NCBI RefSeq assembly: GCF_021869535.1
Contig: NW_026262690.1
Location: 17,943,001-18,007,000 of the forward strand
Direction of reading: 5' to 3'
Source of the DNA: Mytilus californianus
Lineage: Eukaryota > Mollusca > Bivalvia > Mytilida > Mytilidae
Length of the DNA: 64,000 nt
Every line of letters starts with the position of its first letter. Position 1 is the first letter of the stretch. Shown piece by piece: positions 11,177 to 23,430 of this stretch. The notes beneath the pieces are model-generated. The model made no database searches and was not told the origin of the DNA. It was given only the letters and a program-made list of their open reading frames with translations. The translations under genes were made by a program, and so were the position numbers.

Positions 11177-14100
11177 GATTCTAATAGGACAAATACAGCA
11201 ATTGTTTTGGATCGAAGTGCTCTAGATGAAGGCATTATTTGCCGTTCCCATAAATAAACGCACTATTAAATTGACGTAAAAGACCGGAGCAAACTGAATA
11301 AATGACATGCTTAAACTATTTACAATAACATATTTAGATAGGTTTGGATGAATCTAAATGATAATTGTACTTATATGTCTTATATGTATACAAAAAATGG
11401 CTTATATAACACATTTTATCATCGTTTGTTTACGTTTCCTTGTTGTGGTGATTTTCGGTTTCACAAGCGTGTATTTTCCCGTAAAATGCTTATATTCTTA
11501 CGTCATCGTTCTATGACGTCGGGTAGCTCATTCATAAAAAAAGCATATGACGCGGGAGTACGATCGGAACAGCCCAAACAATATATTCATATTTTACCAC
11601 AGGTGTGTACTCAAAGCGTTTGAAGAACGTCATGTTAGAATTCATAACACTGAAGAATAGACTCTTATTATCACTAACTTCTATGACTATCAAAATTTCG
11701 AGTGAACATTTTTATTTTTTGCCAAAATTATTCTTTAACTATTTTCCCAATGTTAAAAACATTGTAAACTTTTCTGATTATACAGTAGTATTTATTTTGA
11801 TTTACTTTATTTTTATGTACTAACAGATAACCAATTTCAATATCTTATTTACATTTTTGTGAAAATTAATGGATAGTCAGTTTAGATTTTTTATATTAGT
11901 TTAATTCTGTAGATAGGACTAAGATCTCAACTAGTCGCATATATTTTTCATGACTTGCAGTCCAGCTTTAGGAAGTTACTAGTTAAACATTTTTTGCAGA
12001 ATTTATGTTTTATGTTTATATTATCTGTACATTGTTTTTATCTTATGTTTGTTTATAAGCTTCAGCTAGACTTTTCGTTATTTCAAATCTTATTATCTGG
12101 TGCATATGACAATATGATATTTATTTTTGCTTCCAAAGTAAAGGAGACTGTGAAGAAGGTTCACTTGTTACCCATGTATATCTATCCCATTTCGTTTAAC
12201 AGGTTAAATTTCATGTCCATCTATTTATTGTTTGTCCTTCCAAGGTTAAACCATTAATATAATGTAAAAAGTCAAATTTGAGTATTCCATTCAACAATTT
12301 TATACTAGTAAGCCTTGAAAAAAATCAGCTGAAGTTTTGACATCTGATCTGTAAAACATAGGTCAAGTTTTACATATTTCACATTTTTCATTCCTATTTG
12401 CTTGAAAATTGTAGAAAATAACTAAAATTTACCTTTTTTTTAAATTGAGCTGAAGTTGTTAGGCACCATATAACACAGATATTTTTCAATCTAATTTGAA
12501 AGTTTCACCTTTGTTTTTGTTCACCTTTGTTTTTGTTCCTAAGGTTACATCTTCTTCAGACATGGTTTACCTTAGACCACATGGTTTACCTTAGACCGTT
12601 TTGGCTATTCTTCCAAGCCTTATAGTAATTTCCAAGATCTATTGAAATATTGAAATTTTTGTCAGAACCATTTTATCAGATTAATGTAGATTGTGACATA
12701 TTTTATTTTTATATTTCCCAGATTTTATGATTCTTGAATGATTTGGAAAAAGCCATGTTTGGGAATGTTCCAATGTTATAGGAAGTATTTAATATATATT
12801 CAATTCCTTTGTGATGATTTTGACATTTGTTGTTCCTGAATTATGCCTCTAGATTATTTGATAAAAAAGCAAAATATGGGGTTTTTTTATTCAGTAGTTC
12901 AACAATGCCTAAAATATTTCTTGGGATAAAAATTACACAGTATTGTTGATAACAAAAGACATTCTGAACTGTGATCCATATCCCTTTCCTTAAACTAATT
13001 ACTGGATTTGTGAATTCTACAATTCAACTCTGATTATTATTTGAATTCTTCTCTTGGAAAATGATCTAATTCTCAAAAATAAAGAATCCATGATAAATTG
13101 CTTCTCATGTATGTTGTAAAAGATTGTTTGATTTCTATTTATTTACATTGGTTGATCCCAAAAAATTACTAGGTACAAATGTTCCATATTCAGTGGCCAC
13201 ATTCTTTAATAATCGTTTTAATATTCAGATTGCAGTTATCTTGTTATACATTATTTTATGTGATAACTGATACACATACACTATATACTGGTGGATTATT
13301 GTCTCATTGGTAATCCTACAACATCTCCTTATTTTATATTGATTATCTGTACTGTTCATTTGTCAGGTGTTCATCAAAGAATTAACTAAATTGTGGTATT
13401 CAGAATGTTATTGAGCTTTGTTTTTACAAAAGGAAGGATGAAAATGTGCAATAGGAATAAGACATAGGGTAAAGCTTTATCTTTTCTGGGGTGGAGGATT
13501 TTATGTAGTAAGAAGTGTTTCTGTTTATTCTGAGAGAGTGATGTACGTTCTGCAGTTTTGATCAAATGCATATGAGATTCTGTGATATTTATTTGTCCTT
13601 TGCTAGGTAATTTACACTTAAAATAGCATTTACACAATATTTACAAGTTATTTGTTTATTTTGAATACAAGATGAGAGGTCTGTCAGCTGAACTTTATCG
13701 AACATATATGTTAACAATAGATTGCTGATTATTCCCTAAATATATCTAAAAAAATGGAATCCTGGTAATGAAAGGTTGGAAATAAGCCACAATGTTCATA
13801 TCCCCTTTTCATGGTATAAATCAAAGATGTTTTGTGTGTACATCAGTATACAGTTATTGACTGGGTTTGAGATCAACAGCTGTTTTGTTTTACCAGAAAA
13901 CAGAACTGTTGCCCTAAGTCTAAGGCTGATGGCAACAGTTCGGTCTGAGGGTCTATCAACAATTGACTGAGAATTTCTCTGAAACCAGTCTATTACTGTT
14001 TTATTTTACCCCAACCTTATCAAGCGTCATTCATAACACTAGTCAAGACTGATCAATGAAATACTATATTATTATGAGGCAGTCAACAGATCATTTCCGG

Positions 14101-14788
14101 CATGTTTTTGAAAACTGTAAAACTAGAGTCAAATTAATCAGTTCTTTACGTAATGTAATTTTATAGAGAAAATATAAAAAAAGGCATTAAAAAAATTTCC
14201 TTGCTCTTAATATAGAATAACCAACTATTTTTTTTCTAACTATTCATCAATACATCTTATCAATAGAAAATAGACAAACAACTTAATACAGTATGTACAT
14301 GTACTGAATAAAAAAGCTGCTATCAACCAGCTAAAATATCTTTTTCATCAAACACAGCCTCTGCTCAGCAAGTATTTTGTTGGTTTCTTTTAAAGATAAG
14401 TCCATGTTTATAAATTTGATAAGAATAAGAAGAATATTAGAATATTTTATTGAATCCAATTAAAGGGCCGGTTTACGAGCATATACATATATATATAGTA
14501 TTAATTATACAGTAATGATTTAGAGACTTGTGAAAAATTAGAGATTAGCAGGTTATAACAACATTTCAAAATTTAGATGGTTTATTAGAGATTAAAGACA
14601 CATTTTTTGCTTCTTCATAAATGACAGATCTATTTCTGAATTTTTTTTTAATTTATTTTATGTTTTCTAGTCACATGAACCATCAGGATGATATCAACTT
14701 TTATTCAGGATAGATATTCAGAGAACATAGATATACAGAACATTTTAATTGATGAACATTGTTTCAGTCATTTGTAAGTGTATCAGAG
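11177..14788. other. Non-coding sequence with minor repeats
   Basis: No gene was recognised. Features seen are a tandem duplication of 'cacctttgtttttgtt' and of 'catggtttaccttagacca' (12507-12600), an inverted copy of the mussel repeat (13288-13345), and a hairpin with 10-bp arms AACTGTTGCC / GGCAACAGTT (13904-13940). The longest reading frames here (90-100 codons at 11348-11623 and 11955-12257) are AT-driven and unrecognised. Confidence 0.4.
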
Positions 14789-14825
14789 CATGGAAGTATT
14801 ATATTGACAATATAATACTTCCATG
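14789..14825. repeat. Perfect 37-bp palindrome flanked by direct ATCAGAG repeats
   Basis: CATGGAAGTATTATATTG, a single A, then the exact reverse complement. ATCAGAG immediately precedes (14782-14788) and follows (14826-14832) the palindrome, resembling a 7-bp target duplication around a minimal insertion. Confidence 0.75.
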
Positions 14826-14832
14826 ATCAGAG

Positions 14833-15992
14833 TAAGACCATATGTTAAAGCAGTATTATATACAGCTGATTAACTTTACAATATTTTGGACCATGTTGTT
14901 AAACCATATTTATATAGTTTTCATATTTTGAACATGCATACATTTTTATGCATGGTTATAGTTTTATAATCAATATCCATATGAAAATCAATAAAGTTAT
15001 TTTGCTTAGTTATTTCATTTATGATTTATAAAAATGATTCCCTAATATATGATTTGTATGACAGATAAGTTTAAGCTTATTGATTTCCTTGATTTTAAGC
15101 TTTTCCCCAATAAAGAAACAAAACTACAGTATCTGTTCACCTATATTATTATTTGCCTCAACTACTTGTGAATGGAGATATTGTGATGGCACTTTTGAGT
15201 ATATATAGCTGTGCATCCAATGTGAACAGCTAGGTCAATCTTGTTCAAACGTAGGCACAAGATGGATGGTTGAGCTAGATCTTATGATACAGATGAAAAG
15301 AAAAGGTCAATACCATAGCTTGACAATTTCCATCAAACAGTATTGATAATCATAATCAGAAGAGTATTATTCTTGATTATTTGCAGAAAAAGAAATCATA
15401 ATCTTTTCAACATGAAAACATTCAAATTAGTAGACCAATCTCCGTCCAACTTTATAATTACCTTAAGGAAAGGCTAACCGTTATTGCTATTGGATGACCA
15501 TCATTAAAGGTCAAGAGATCTAAATCGATACTATCGCAACCTCCGGGTGTGGGATTTTCTCGTTGTGTTGAAGACCCATTGATGGCCTTCGGCTGTTTTC
15601 TGCTCTTTGGTCGGGTTTTTGTCTCTGACACATTCCCCGTTTCCATTCTCCATTTCATATCGGCAAGATGTTGTTGAAATTTCTATCAATTTTCATAAAT
15701 ATAGATATATTTCAAAATAAAATCTAGTTAAGTTACATTACATGTATTTAATATGTCGTGACCACAGTCAGATTGACATACCTGCTTGTCTACATAGAAT
15801 GCAACCCATCTTTGGTATCTGTCATGCACAACACCATGGGTGCCACTATATGAGCAAGAACTGCTTATACTTTAAATATCTTAATTTCATTCTCAATTAT
15901 TTGGTGGTATGTTTTATTATGTATTTTCCTTTGGCCATGATATCTGTCTTTCTTCAATTTTTGTTGTTTATTTTAATTACCCATTTTGTATA
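14833..15992. other. Non-coding sequence including an old mussel-repeat copy
   Basis: 15470-15660 (minus strand) is a diverged copy of the repeat at 26397-26510: 'ggggaatgtgtca.agaca', 'acccgacca.agagcag' and 'cacccggagg' align in order. Nothing else was recognised. Confidence 0.5.
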
Positions 15993-16281
15993 TTACGTTT
16001 TTTTTTTATGATACAATATTGAAGTGTGCTAACTTTGGAAGGCATATTGACAATATAATGTCAGATAATTTTCAAGCCCGTATATGATTCTAAAATTATT
16101 ACGTTTTTTTTTTTAATTAGATGAGAACAAGATGATACAATATTGAAGTGTGCTAACTTTGGAAGGCATATTGACAATATAATGTCAGGTAATGTTTAAG
16201 CCCGTACATGATTCTAAAATTATCACGTTTTTATTTAATTAGATGAGAACAAGATGATACAATATTGAAGTGTGCTAACTT
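15993..16281. repeat. 122/124-bp satellite, left part (interrupted by LINE)
   Basis: Just over two copies of a unit containing 'gaagtgtgctaactttggaa', 'ggcatattgacaatataatg', 'aagcccgtatatgattct' and 'aattagatgagaacaagatg'. The anchor 'ggcatattgacaat' recurs at 16041 and 16165. The array stops inside a unit at 16281 and resumes at 19761. Confidence 0.85.
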
Positions 16282-19200
16282 CTTCTTCTTCTTCTTCTTC
16301 TTAGATATAGTAGTTAAAACTCAATAATGAGTACTCAATACTTGTGCGTTACGTAGGTGTTGGTAATGTCTATTTACAATAAAAGATCAAAGATCAAAAA
16401 AGAAAATACGGTGCATGCTGTACAGTTGGTGCAGGATAAAAACATTCCATCATCTAGGTAACTAGTGTCTTGAAAGCTTCGATAGTGGGAGCTTTCACTG
16501 TCGATTCCGGTAATTTATTCCAGGCTATTACTGTTCTTGGAAAGAATGAGAATTTGTAGTAATCATGTCTTGGGCTGAAGATGGTGTATGCCATGGTATT
16601 GTAGTGTCTTGATGTTCTATTTAGTGGAAATAGGTAAGTATCTGTTGGAATTGCTACTAGTCCATTTACAATTTTATAGAATAGGCATAATCTGATGTTC
16701 ACTCTTCGTTGGTAGAGAGGTATCCAGTTAAGCTTGCTTATCATGCTTGTGACACTCGATTCGTTACTGTAGTCGTTGAAAATATAGCGAGCTGCTCTTC
16801 TTTGTACCCGCTCTATTTTGTCAATATTTTCTTGTGTATAGGGATCCCATATGGCTGCGCTATATTCCACTCTTGGTCTTAAAAGTGCATTGACAGCATT
16901 GGTTTTTGTTTGTTGTGGAGCTTTTTTGATGTTTCTACTGAGCATCCCTTGTGCTTGGTTTGCACTGGCTACAATGTTGTTTATTTGTAGGTTCCAGCTA
17001 AGGTCATCTTTGATGGTAATTCCCAAGTATTTCGTGTCTGTGACTGCTTCTAGTTGTTTCCCATGCATGTAATAGGGTTCTTTTATGGGGGTTTTAGATC
17101 TTGTTAGGTGCATCACGTTGCATTTGCTGACATTAAATTCCATTTTCCATTTATGTTCCCATTTCGTCAGTGTAGTCAGATCTTTTTGAAGGATGGCTTA
17201 TCTTTGGTAGTTCTAATTGGCCGGTAGATGGTGCAATCATCAGCAAACAGACGGATTGTTGACTGTATATCATCAGTGATGTCATTGATGAAGATAAGGA
17301 AAAGGACAGGTCCAAGTACACTGCCTTGGGGTACTCCAGATGTTACTCCCACTTTGTCTGAATACTTATTTTCCAGTACAACTGCCTGTGTTCTGTTGTC
17401 TAAAAATGCTGTGATCCATTTGTGATTTTTCCCTCTTATCCCATAGTGTCTGAGCTTGTGTAGCAGGCGTGGATGGCTGACTTTATCAAATGCCTTTGCA
17501 AAGTCCAGGACTATCATGTCTGTTTGTGTCTTTAAGTCCATCGTACATGTTAGATCATGTATCAGGCCTATGAGTTGTGTCTCGCACGATCTCTTACTTC
17601 TTAAGCCGTGTTGGAATTCGAATAGTATTTTATTAGTTTCTAGATGTTTCATGACGTTGGATACTACGATGTGCTCCATTAGCTTGCAAAGGATACAGGT
17701 TAATGAGACAGGCCTGTAGTTTGCTGGTTCATGGCAAGGCCCTTTCTTGTAGATTGGACAAACAAATGCGTGTTTCCAGTCTGTTGGTGTTTTTCCTAGA
17801 AACATAGATTTATTGAACAGGAAAGTGACTGTTGCAGCTAATTCATGATGGAGTTCTTTCAGTATTCTTGGGGTGAGATGGTCTGGCCCAATTGCTTTGT
17901 TAGGGTTGAGTTCTTTCATCAGCTTTTCTTCTCCATTTATTGTGATGTTGATGTCATTCATGGTGTTGAATATTTTATTTCCCATATTTGGCATTTCAGT
18001 TTTGTTGTCTTCAGTAAACACTGATTGGAACTGGTGGTTTAATGTGTTTGCTTTGTCAACTGTGTCATTAGATGTTTGTCCTTCATGTTTCAATGGTGGG
18101 ACTCCAGCTGTTTCTTTCCTCATGCATTTTAAAAAAGAGAAAAATTTCTTTGGATTAGGTTTATCATCTGGTGCAACGATGTTTGATACATAGTTCCAGT
18201 AGCATTTTCGTGTTTCTTTTTGTACAAGATGTTTCAGGTTTTTATATGCTGTTCTCATTTTCCCGTTATCTGCTGTTTTTTTTAATTTTGTTGTATAGTC
18301 TGTCCCTTTTCCTCATCATCCTACGCAGTTCTATGGTTATCCAAGGGTATCCATGTTGATGTGTGATTGTTCTCTGTGGTATGTGCTTGTCAGTAAGTTT
18401 TTGAATCTCATCTTTAAATTCCTCCCACATTTTGTTTATATCTGTACTATTTTGATGGTTATTGATAAAGTCGTTTCCAAAATTATTTGCTTCTGCTTTC
18501 ATGGTCTCAAAGTCTGCTTTCTTATATTGGTATACTTTTCTTGGTGTCTGATTTTCTTTGATTGGTGTTGTTGTTGCTTCAGCATAAACAATATCGTGAT
18601 CTGAAATCCCTGGACAGACTTCAGTTCTGTATATTGTTGAGGGTTTGTTTGTAAGAAAGAGGTCCAATGTGTTGTTTCCTCTAGTCGGTTGGTTAACTAG
18701 TTGTACCAGGCCTCTGTCTGTTATGTGATCTATAAATTCTTGATGTATTTCTGTGTTTTTACCATTTTCTTTGACTTGAGCGTTGGATAGGTCTTTCCAC
18801 TCTATGTCCGGTAGGTTAAAATCCCCTCCTACCCATACTGTCTGGTTATCAAAACTAGCTGCTTTCTCCAGGTTCTTCTTTATTTCATTCATAGAGTTTA
18901 TGTCTGTTGTATGTGGATGGTATATTGAACCTACAAAGAGTTTATTACCCGAGGGCAATGTCATCTTTGCCCATATTGTCTCAGCATTACTCTTAAGCTC
19001 TACTGCTTCTTCACTCACGAATGTGTTTTTGATGGCTATAAACACTCCGCCGTGTTTATCGGATTGTCTATCCTTTCTGTATACATTCCCTTTGAATTCA
19101 TCAGGGAATATGTCTCCATTTTTAATTGATGGGTCAAGCCATGATTCAGTACCTATTATTATGTGTGGTTGTATTTTACCTATAGCTGTCTGGAAGATGT

Positions 19201-19760
19201 CCTTTCTCCTTCTCAATGATTGACAGTTAATTATCATGATTCTAATTTTTTCTGTATCAGATGGTAGTGGTCTTCTTTTGTGTTTTGTTGTTTTCTTAGT
19301 AATGATTGATTTTGGTGAAGATGTCATTTGGGGCGAACCTGGATTACTATAGTTCAATGACTCATTACTTTCATCTAATGTGTTATATGAATTTAAACTT
19401 TCAGGTATTAACATTGATTCAAATAAGCTGGTGGCAAAACTGGGTAGTCCACAATTGGTACAATACCAGGAGCCATCTGAACCAAGTAAGCGGTTATAGA
19501 TGTCTTCGCTTATGTTTTCACAGTTAATGTGGAACCATGTGTCGCACTTATCACACATGACAGCTTGGTCTATAGTTTTGACTGATTTTTGACAGAGTCC
19601 ACATGGGTATTTTGGAGCCCGAGGACCTGGGTTCGGTTCAGGGTAGTGACATTGTGTTAGCAATAGAATAGCTATATACAAAGCAATTAGTCTTTTATCC
19701 GACTTCATCTTCAATGCTACTTTTGAGCATAAGTAATAGTATAATTTCAAATCTATTCTA
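16282..19760 (-). mobile_element. Nearly intact non-LTR retrotransposon (CR1/L2-type LINE)
   Basis: A 3.48-kb insertion splits the 122-bp satellite. The satellite breaks at ...gtgctaactt (16281) and resumes at aactttgaaagg (19761), leaving AACTT on both sides as a short target duplication. The 3' end lies at low coordinates and, read on the minus strand, finishes in a (GAA)n tail (+ strand CTT repeats, 16282-16302); short 3' microsatellite tails are usual in CR1/L2-type LINEs. The coding region starts only ~50 bases inside the 5' end. This suggests a nearly full-length copy. Confidence 0.88.
16454..19708 (-). pseudogene. LINE polyprotein: 2A-like leader, PHD finger, AP endonuclease, reverse transcriptase; two frameshifts
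   Basis: ATG at 19706-19708 (reading through a TTG at 19783 is also open). Residues 7-18 are hydrophobic, followed by PEPNPGP (23-29), a 2A-like 'skip' motif. A C4HC3 PHD finger uses C36, C39, C52, C55, H60, C63, C83 and C86. The AP-type endonuclease shows INCQSL, GTESWLD, GGDFNLPDIEW and GISDHD. RT motifs include IVLDFAKAFDKVSH, SGVPQGSVLGP and FADD. Reading moves frame at an 8-base A run near 18281 (net +1 nt) and near 17184 in an AAAAA run (net -1 nt), which restores the first frame. Parts lie at about 18266-19708, 17176-18280 and 16454-17180. All catalytic signatures are present, so decay is minor. The family relation to CR1/L2/Jockey clades is from domain order, not phylogeny. Confidence 0.88.
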
Positions 19761-20069
19761 AACTTTGAAAGGCATATTGACAATATAATGTCAGGTAATT
19801 TTTAAGCCCGTACATGATCTTAAAATTATCACGTTTTTATCTAATTAGATGAGAACAAGATGATACAAAATTGAAGTGTGCTAACTTTGGAAGGCATATT
19901 GACAATATAATGTCAGGTAATTTTTACGTCCGTATATGATTCTAAAATTATCACGTTTTTATTTAATTAGATGAGAACAAGATGATACAATATTGAAGTG
20001 TGCTAACTTTGGAAGGCATATTGACAATATAATGTCAGGTAATTTTTAAGCCCGTACATGATTCTAAAC
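19761..20069. repeat. 122-bp satellite, right part
   Basis: Three units with the anchor 'ggcatattgacaat' at 19771, 19893 and 20015, giving an exact 122-bp period. It ends abruptly in 'gattctaaa' and continues as an unrelated mussel repeat. Confidence 0.85.
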
Positions 20070-20290
20070 AAAAAAGAGGCGGGAGATACCGAAGGTACAA
20101 TCAAAAGCTGATCTTACTCCACATATGACACCCTTCGTGTTGCAGGTGATGAGTACAAATCTGGTGATTGGCACCCGGCATGGTGCTCATAGTAAGTATA
20201 AATTCGGTGATGTCTCATTCGCTAGTAACACAATCGAGGTAGCTACGAAAAGCGAAAAGTCACATCCGTGATCAACTGCGACTAAGATAT
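20070..20290 (+). repeat. Dispersed mussel repeat ('gaggcgaaagatacc' family)
   Basis: It begins 'aagaggcgggagataccgaa', then 'ctgatcttactccacatatgac' and 'cacccggcatggtg'. Related sequence occurs at 41282-41330 and, better preserved, at 49557-49830 ('gaggtgaaagataccaaagg' ... 'cagatcttgctccacgtgtc'). From memory it is common in Mytilus. It is non-coding. Confidence 0.6.
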
Positions 20291-21479
20291 ACAATAATGT
20301 TCAACAAACACATATTGCTGTCCGTAAAACTTTCGACGGAATTACTTCGACTTTGCCACATGGAACCCTATGTTCAATAGAACTGTAGCCAGGGGGTTTG
20401 GACGACCCCAACTGAAAACCTTAAAGACTGTTAAATTGGAGATTCAGATTGAATTTTGTCTATAAAGTCAATGAGTCGTGACCCTAAATAACCCCTCTTA
20501 GAGCATCCTCGTTACGAGTCTGGGCTTCTTGTGAAAAATCCTGCCTCTATCAAGGAATTCATTATTGGAAATGCACTCTCTGAAATATGGTATTTATTTG
20601 GAAATATTACTAACTTACTTACTGCCCTGGACGCCACTGTCATTGGCAGATATGTATACTCATTTTGCAGGCGCTGCTGGAAAGTGTTGCAAAATACAAA
20701 AGGAAAGTTCATAATTACAAGGTTGAAATCATCTTTTTCTCGTAAAGTTTTGCTATCAACAGACCCTCATTGCCAATTTCCAGATGTAATCGAGATATAA
20801 GGCAGACTTAACTATATCTAAGGTATTCTTTATTTATAGTTCGATGAGATAGAAGGATACGTTCAACAAGGCTGGTCACAAAAAGTTGAGTGGACATCAT
20901 CTATAATATAAGCAGAATGTGAAGTTAAAGGATAATACTAGCTTCTTTTTACTCTCACTGAGAAACTTCTGCATCTGTATCTGTATTAATATATATATAT
21001 ATATATCTCTGGTTGAAGTAACAATTTTTGGCTTTTTTAAAACGTGGATGAATGCGTTTTAATAGTCGAACGCTTGCAACTTTTCCAATACTGATTTGAA
21101 GGCTTTCACAGATTTTTTGCTCTGACCACTTCCTCTTCTTGATGGGTCCAGTCTACCACGGTCTTCACAAAGAAAGATTGGCTGTATTGTTATGTGTTCC
21201 CTCTAGCTACAAGAATGAGCTTTTCAAGTGTTATACATACTAGTACTTGACTGTTTAAAATGTTTGATGTGTCACAGTTTTGAAATGTGTTAAGTTTATT
21301 TTGCCTTTTAGGTTCTTTGTTTAGTGACACACTGAACTGAAGAAAATGCTGGCATCTACCCCTCAAACACTTTGAACAAAATCACCCGTCTTAAGAATTT
21401 TCATCTTTCGAACGTGGGTTTCCTTACATCGGCTGTAATTTTGTGGATACATCCTTCCTCTCTGCTTCTGGAAAAAAAT
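20291..21479. other. Non-coding sequence, possibly LINE 3' remnant
   Basis: The reading frame at 20531-20800 (+) has no recognisable domain. A (TA)n tract lies at 20989-21007. Sequence from about 21030 may be the decayed 3' part of the LINE that is recognisable from 21480 onward, but no protein motif can be read. Confidence 0.3.
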
Positions 21480-22900
21480 GGCTGCGTTTCTTCAGTTTTC
21501 ATTGCAAATTTTTAGGTTTTCGTAGGAATCCGTGTAACGATTAATTTTTGTTGGTAACTTAGTTTCCATGGGTTATTCATTTCATATCTGACTATATCGG
21601 CCCAGGTAGTTGTGCACTCAGTCTTCGAGAGTATATGGTAGTCAAGAATGCACTTCTCCGAGTTCTTCTGTCGTATGCGCAATACGTAGCACTCTTTGGC
21701 GTTGAACTTCTTCCCCATGTATTGGAACATTTTTGTTGCTTGTCTAGATCTTGCTGCAGTTTAAGATGGTCTGATTGCGTTTTTTTAATTATACGATAGA
21801 GTCTACGAAGAAGCTGATCTGTAATGGTACTAATATCCAGAAGATCGTTTATATTACAGAGAAACATAAGTGGTCATTACATGTACTGTTGCTTGTACTA
21901 TAACTTCCTCTAATTTTCACCGTCAACGACAGCTCTCATTTTCGGTCCGTCATGATTCTTTGATCCATGCAAAAATGCAAATACATTCACCTTTATGCCG
22001 TATTGGTCGAGAAAGTGTAGAAGTTTGTTGTGGGGACAGTGTCAGATGCCTTTGAACAGTCCAGAATTGGTACATAAAATCTTTATGAGATGTCATCATT
22101 TAATTATATTAATAATTTGTTCGTTTCTAGCTGTTCCATAATATGTTTGCAGTTGAAATGTTCTAGGAGTTTGCTTGGCACCGATGTTAATGAAACGTCT
22201 TATGTATAGTTTTCTGCTAGTTGTGTATGTCCTCTCATGAAAATATATGATACTTTTGTATCTCTCCGGTCTTTTAGGTAATTTTTCTTGAGTCTATTGA
22301 TATTTCTATTGATATTCGAAATATAATTGCTAGACTAGGTGCAAGTTGATGATCACAATCTTTCAGTATGCAGTTTGGAATGTTGTCTGGGCCAGATGCT
22401 TTAGATGGATTAACTGCACACAATAATGTGTACCCCTCAAGTTGTTATTTTACGTGGATTGATGTTGAACTTTGTCTGTGGTGTTGGATAGTTCTCCAGA
22501 TTGTTCTTTGGTGAATATTGATTGGAATTGATTTATCAAAATATTAGCGTTTTTTTTACTGTCGCGAAAAACTTGTTTCCAGATTTAAATGGTGCTATTC
22601 AGAATTAGTCTTTTTTCTTTGATTTAACATATTTTCAGAGGGGTTTGGTGCAATTATTGTAGTCCTTCAAGGGTGTGGTGGTTGATGTATTCCAATTCTG
22701 TTCTACTTTGTTCTCTTTTGCATATTGTTTTTAAAGTGTCTGTAGTTTGACAATTTCTTGATTTTCCTAGCTTGTTTGCTTTTTCTGCAGGACTTTACGT
22801 TCTTTACGTTTTTGCTTTACTATACTGGGTGTGTTTACATTACGTTTCTGGATGGTATGCAATCATCTAGATGTTTAAGTAGTTTTAATTTCAATGTTTC
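21480..22900 (-). pseudogene. Badly decayed LINE reverse transcriptase
   Basis: On the minus strand the RT entry motif NPSKASGPDNIPNCILKDC is readable around 22350-22420, parallel to LNPNKAIGPDHLTPRILKEL in the intact element at 16.3-19.7 kb. INDLLD (about 21850), DHLKLQQDLDK (about 21760) and FNAKECYVLRIR (about 21690) match the post-FADD part of such RTs, separated by frameshifts and stops. A matching endonuclease remnant lies at 25035-25295 on the same strand. It may be the 5' half of the same copy, displaced by later insertions. Confidence 0.7.
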
Positions 22901-22903
22901 CGT

Positions 22904-23010
22904 AATAGTTATACACCGAGGGATAGGTGTGTCTGGATAAGAAACCCCGACGGCCGGAGGCCGGAGGGGTTTCTTATCCAGACACGCCGTATCCCGAGGT
23001 GTATAACTAA
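22904..23010. mobile_element. Foldback element, ~45-bp arms
   Basis: 'ggtgtgtctggataagaaac' is matched inverted by 'gtttcttatccagacacg', with 'atagttatacaccgaggga' / 'tcccgaggtgtataact' outside. The centre is GC-rich (gacggccggaggccgg). A single diverged arm ('ggataggtgtatctggatta') recurs at 23526, so the arm is dispersed sequence. Confidence 0.7.
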
Positions 23011-23315
23011 CTTACACCCCATGCTAAACCCTATATTTCTTATCATTGATTACTAAATGAAAAAGAATGGATCATACAATATCAAACCATGATTTATAAG
23101 ATTTTTTTTTACATGAAACCCCACTAGTAACCTTACTTTGGCTATCTTCGTTCAAACTTTGACAAGTGAGTAGATTTTACAAATGTCAAAGATGCTGTTT
23201 TGCATATTCCCGTTAAATCCTTGTGCTAATATGAATCAGCAGGTCAAGGTTGACCGTTTCGTGCATTCTTATTACAAAAAAAAATACATCATGCTCCTTA
23301 TATGCAGTTGTCAAT

Positions 23316-23430
23316 ATGGACGGGTATAAGACGGACGACATTTTGAGTCAAGCGTTGGATTTGGCAGAAGAGACTAAAGATAAAGGCAATATAATAACCC
23401 AAAGTACCTACCTGTATCAGTTTATTGAAG
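23316..23430 (+). CDS. Candidate isolated first exon, function unknown
   Basis: From ATG 23316 the frame reads MDGYKTDDILSQALDLAEE and continues to FIEG, ending at a plausible donor (gaag|gtaatc at 23430/23431). Its composition (acidic, amphipathic, balanced codons) stands out from the surrounding AT-rich frames. No family is recognised. No downstream exon or promoter was found and the flanks are mobile DNA, so it may be a relic or chance. Confidence 0.25.

Noticed and set aside
13776..13970. 64-codon plus-strand exon
   Set aside because: Contains a hairpin with 10-bp arms and no splice sites or homology that I recognise.
15458..15658. 66-codon minus-strand coding exon
   Set aside because: The sequence is a diverged copy of the dispersed mussel repeat at 26397-26510.
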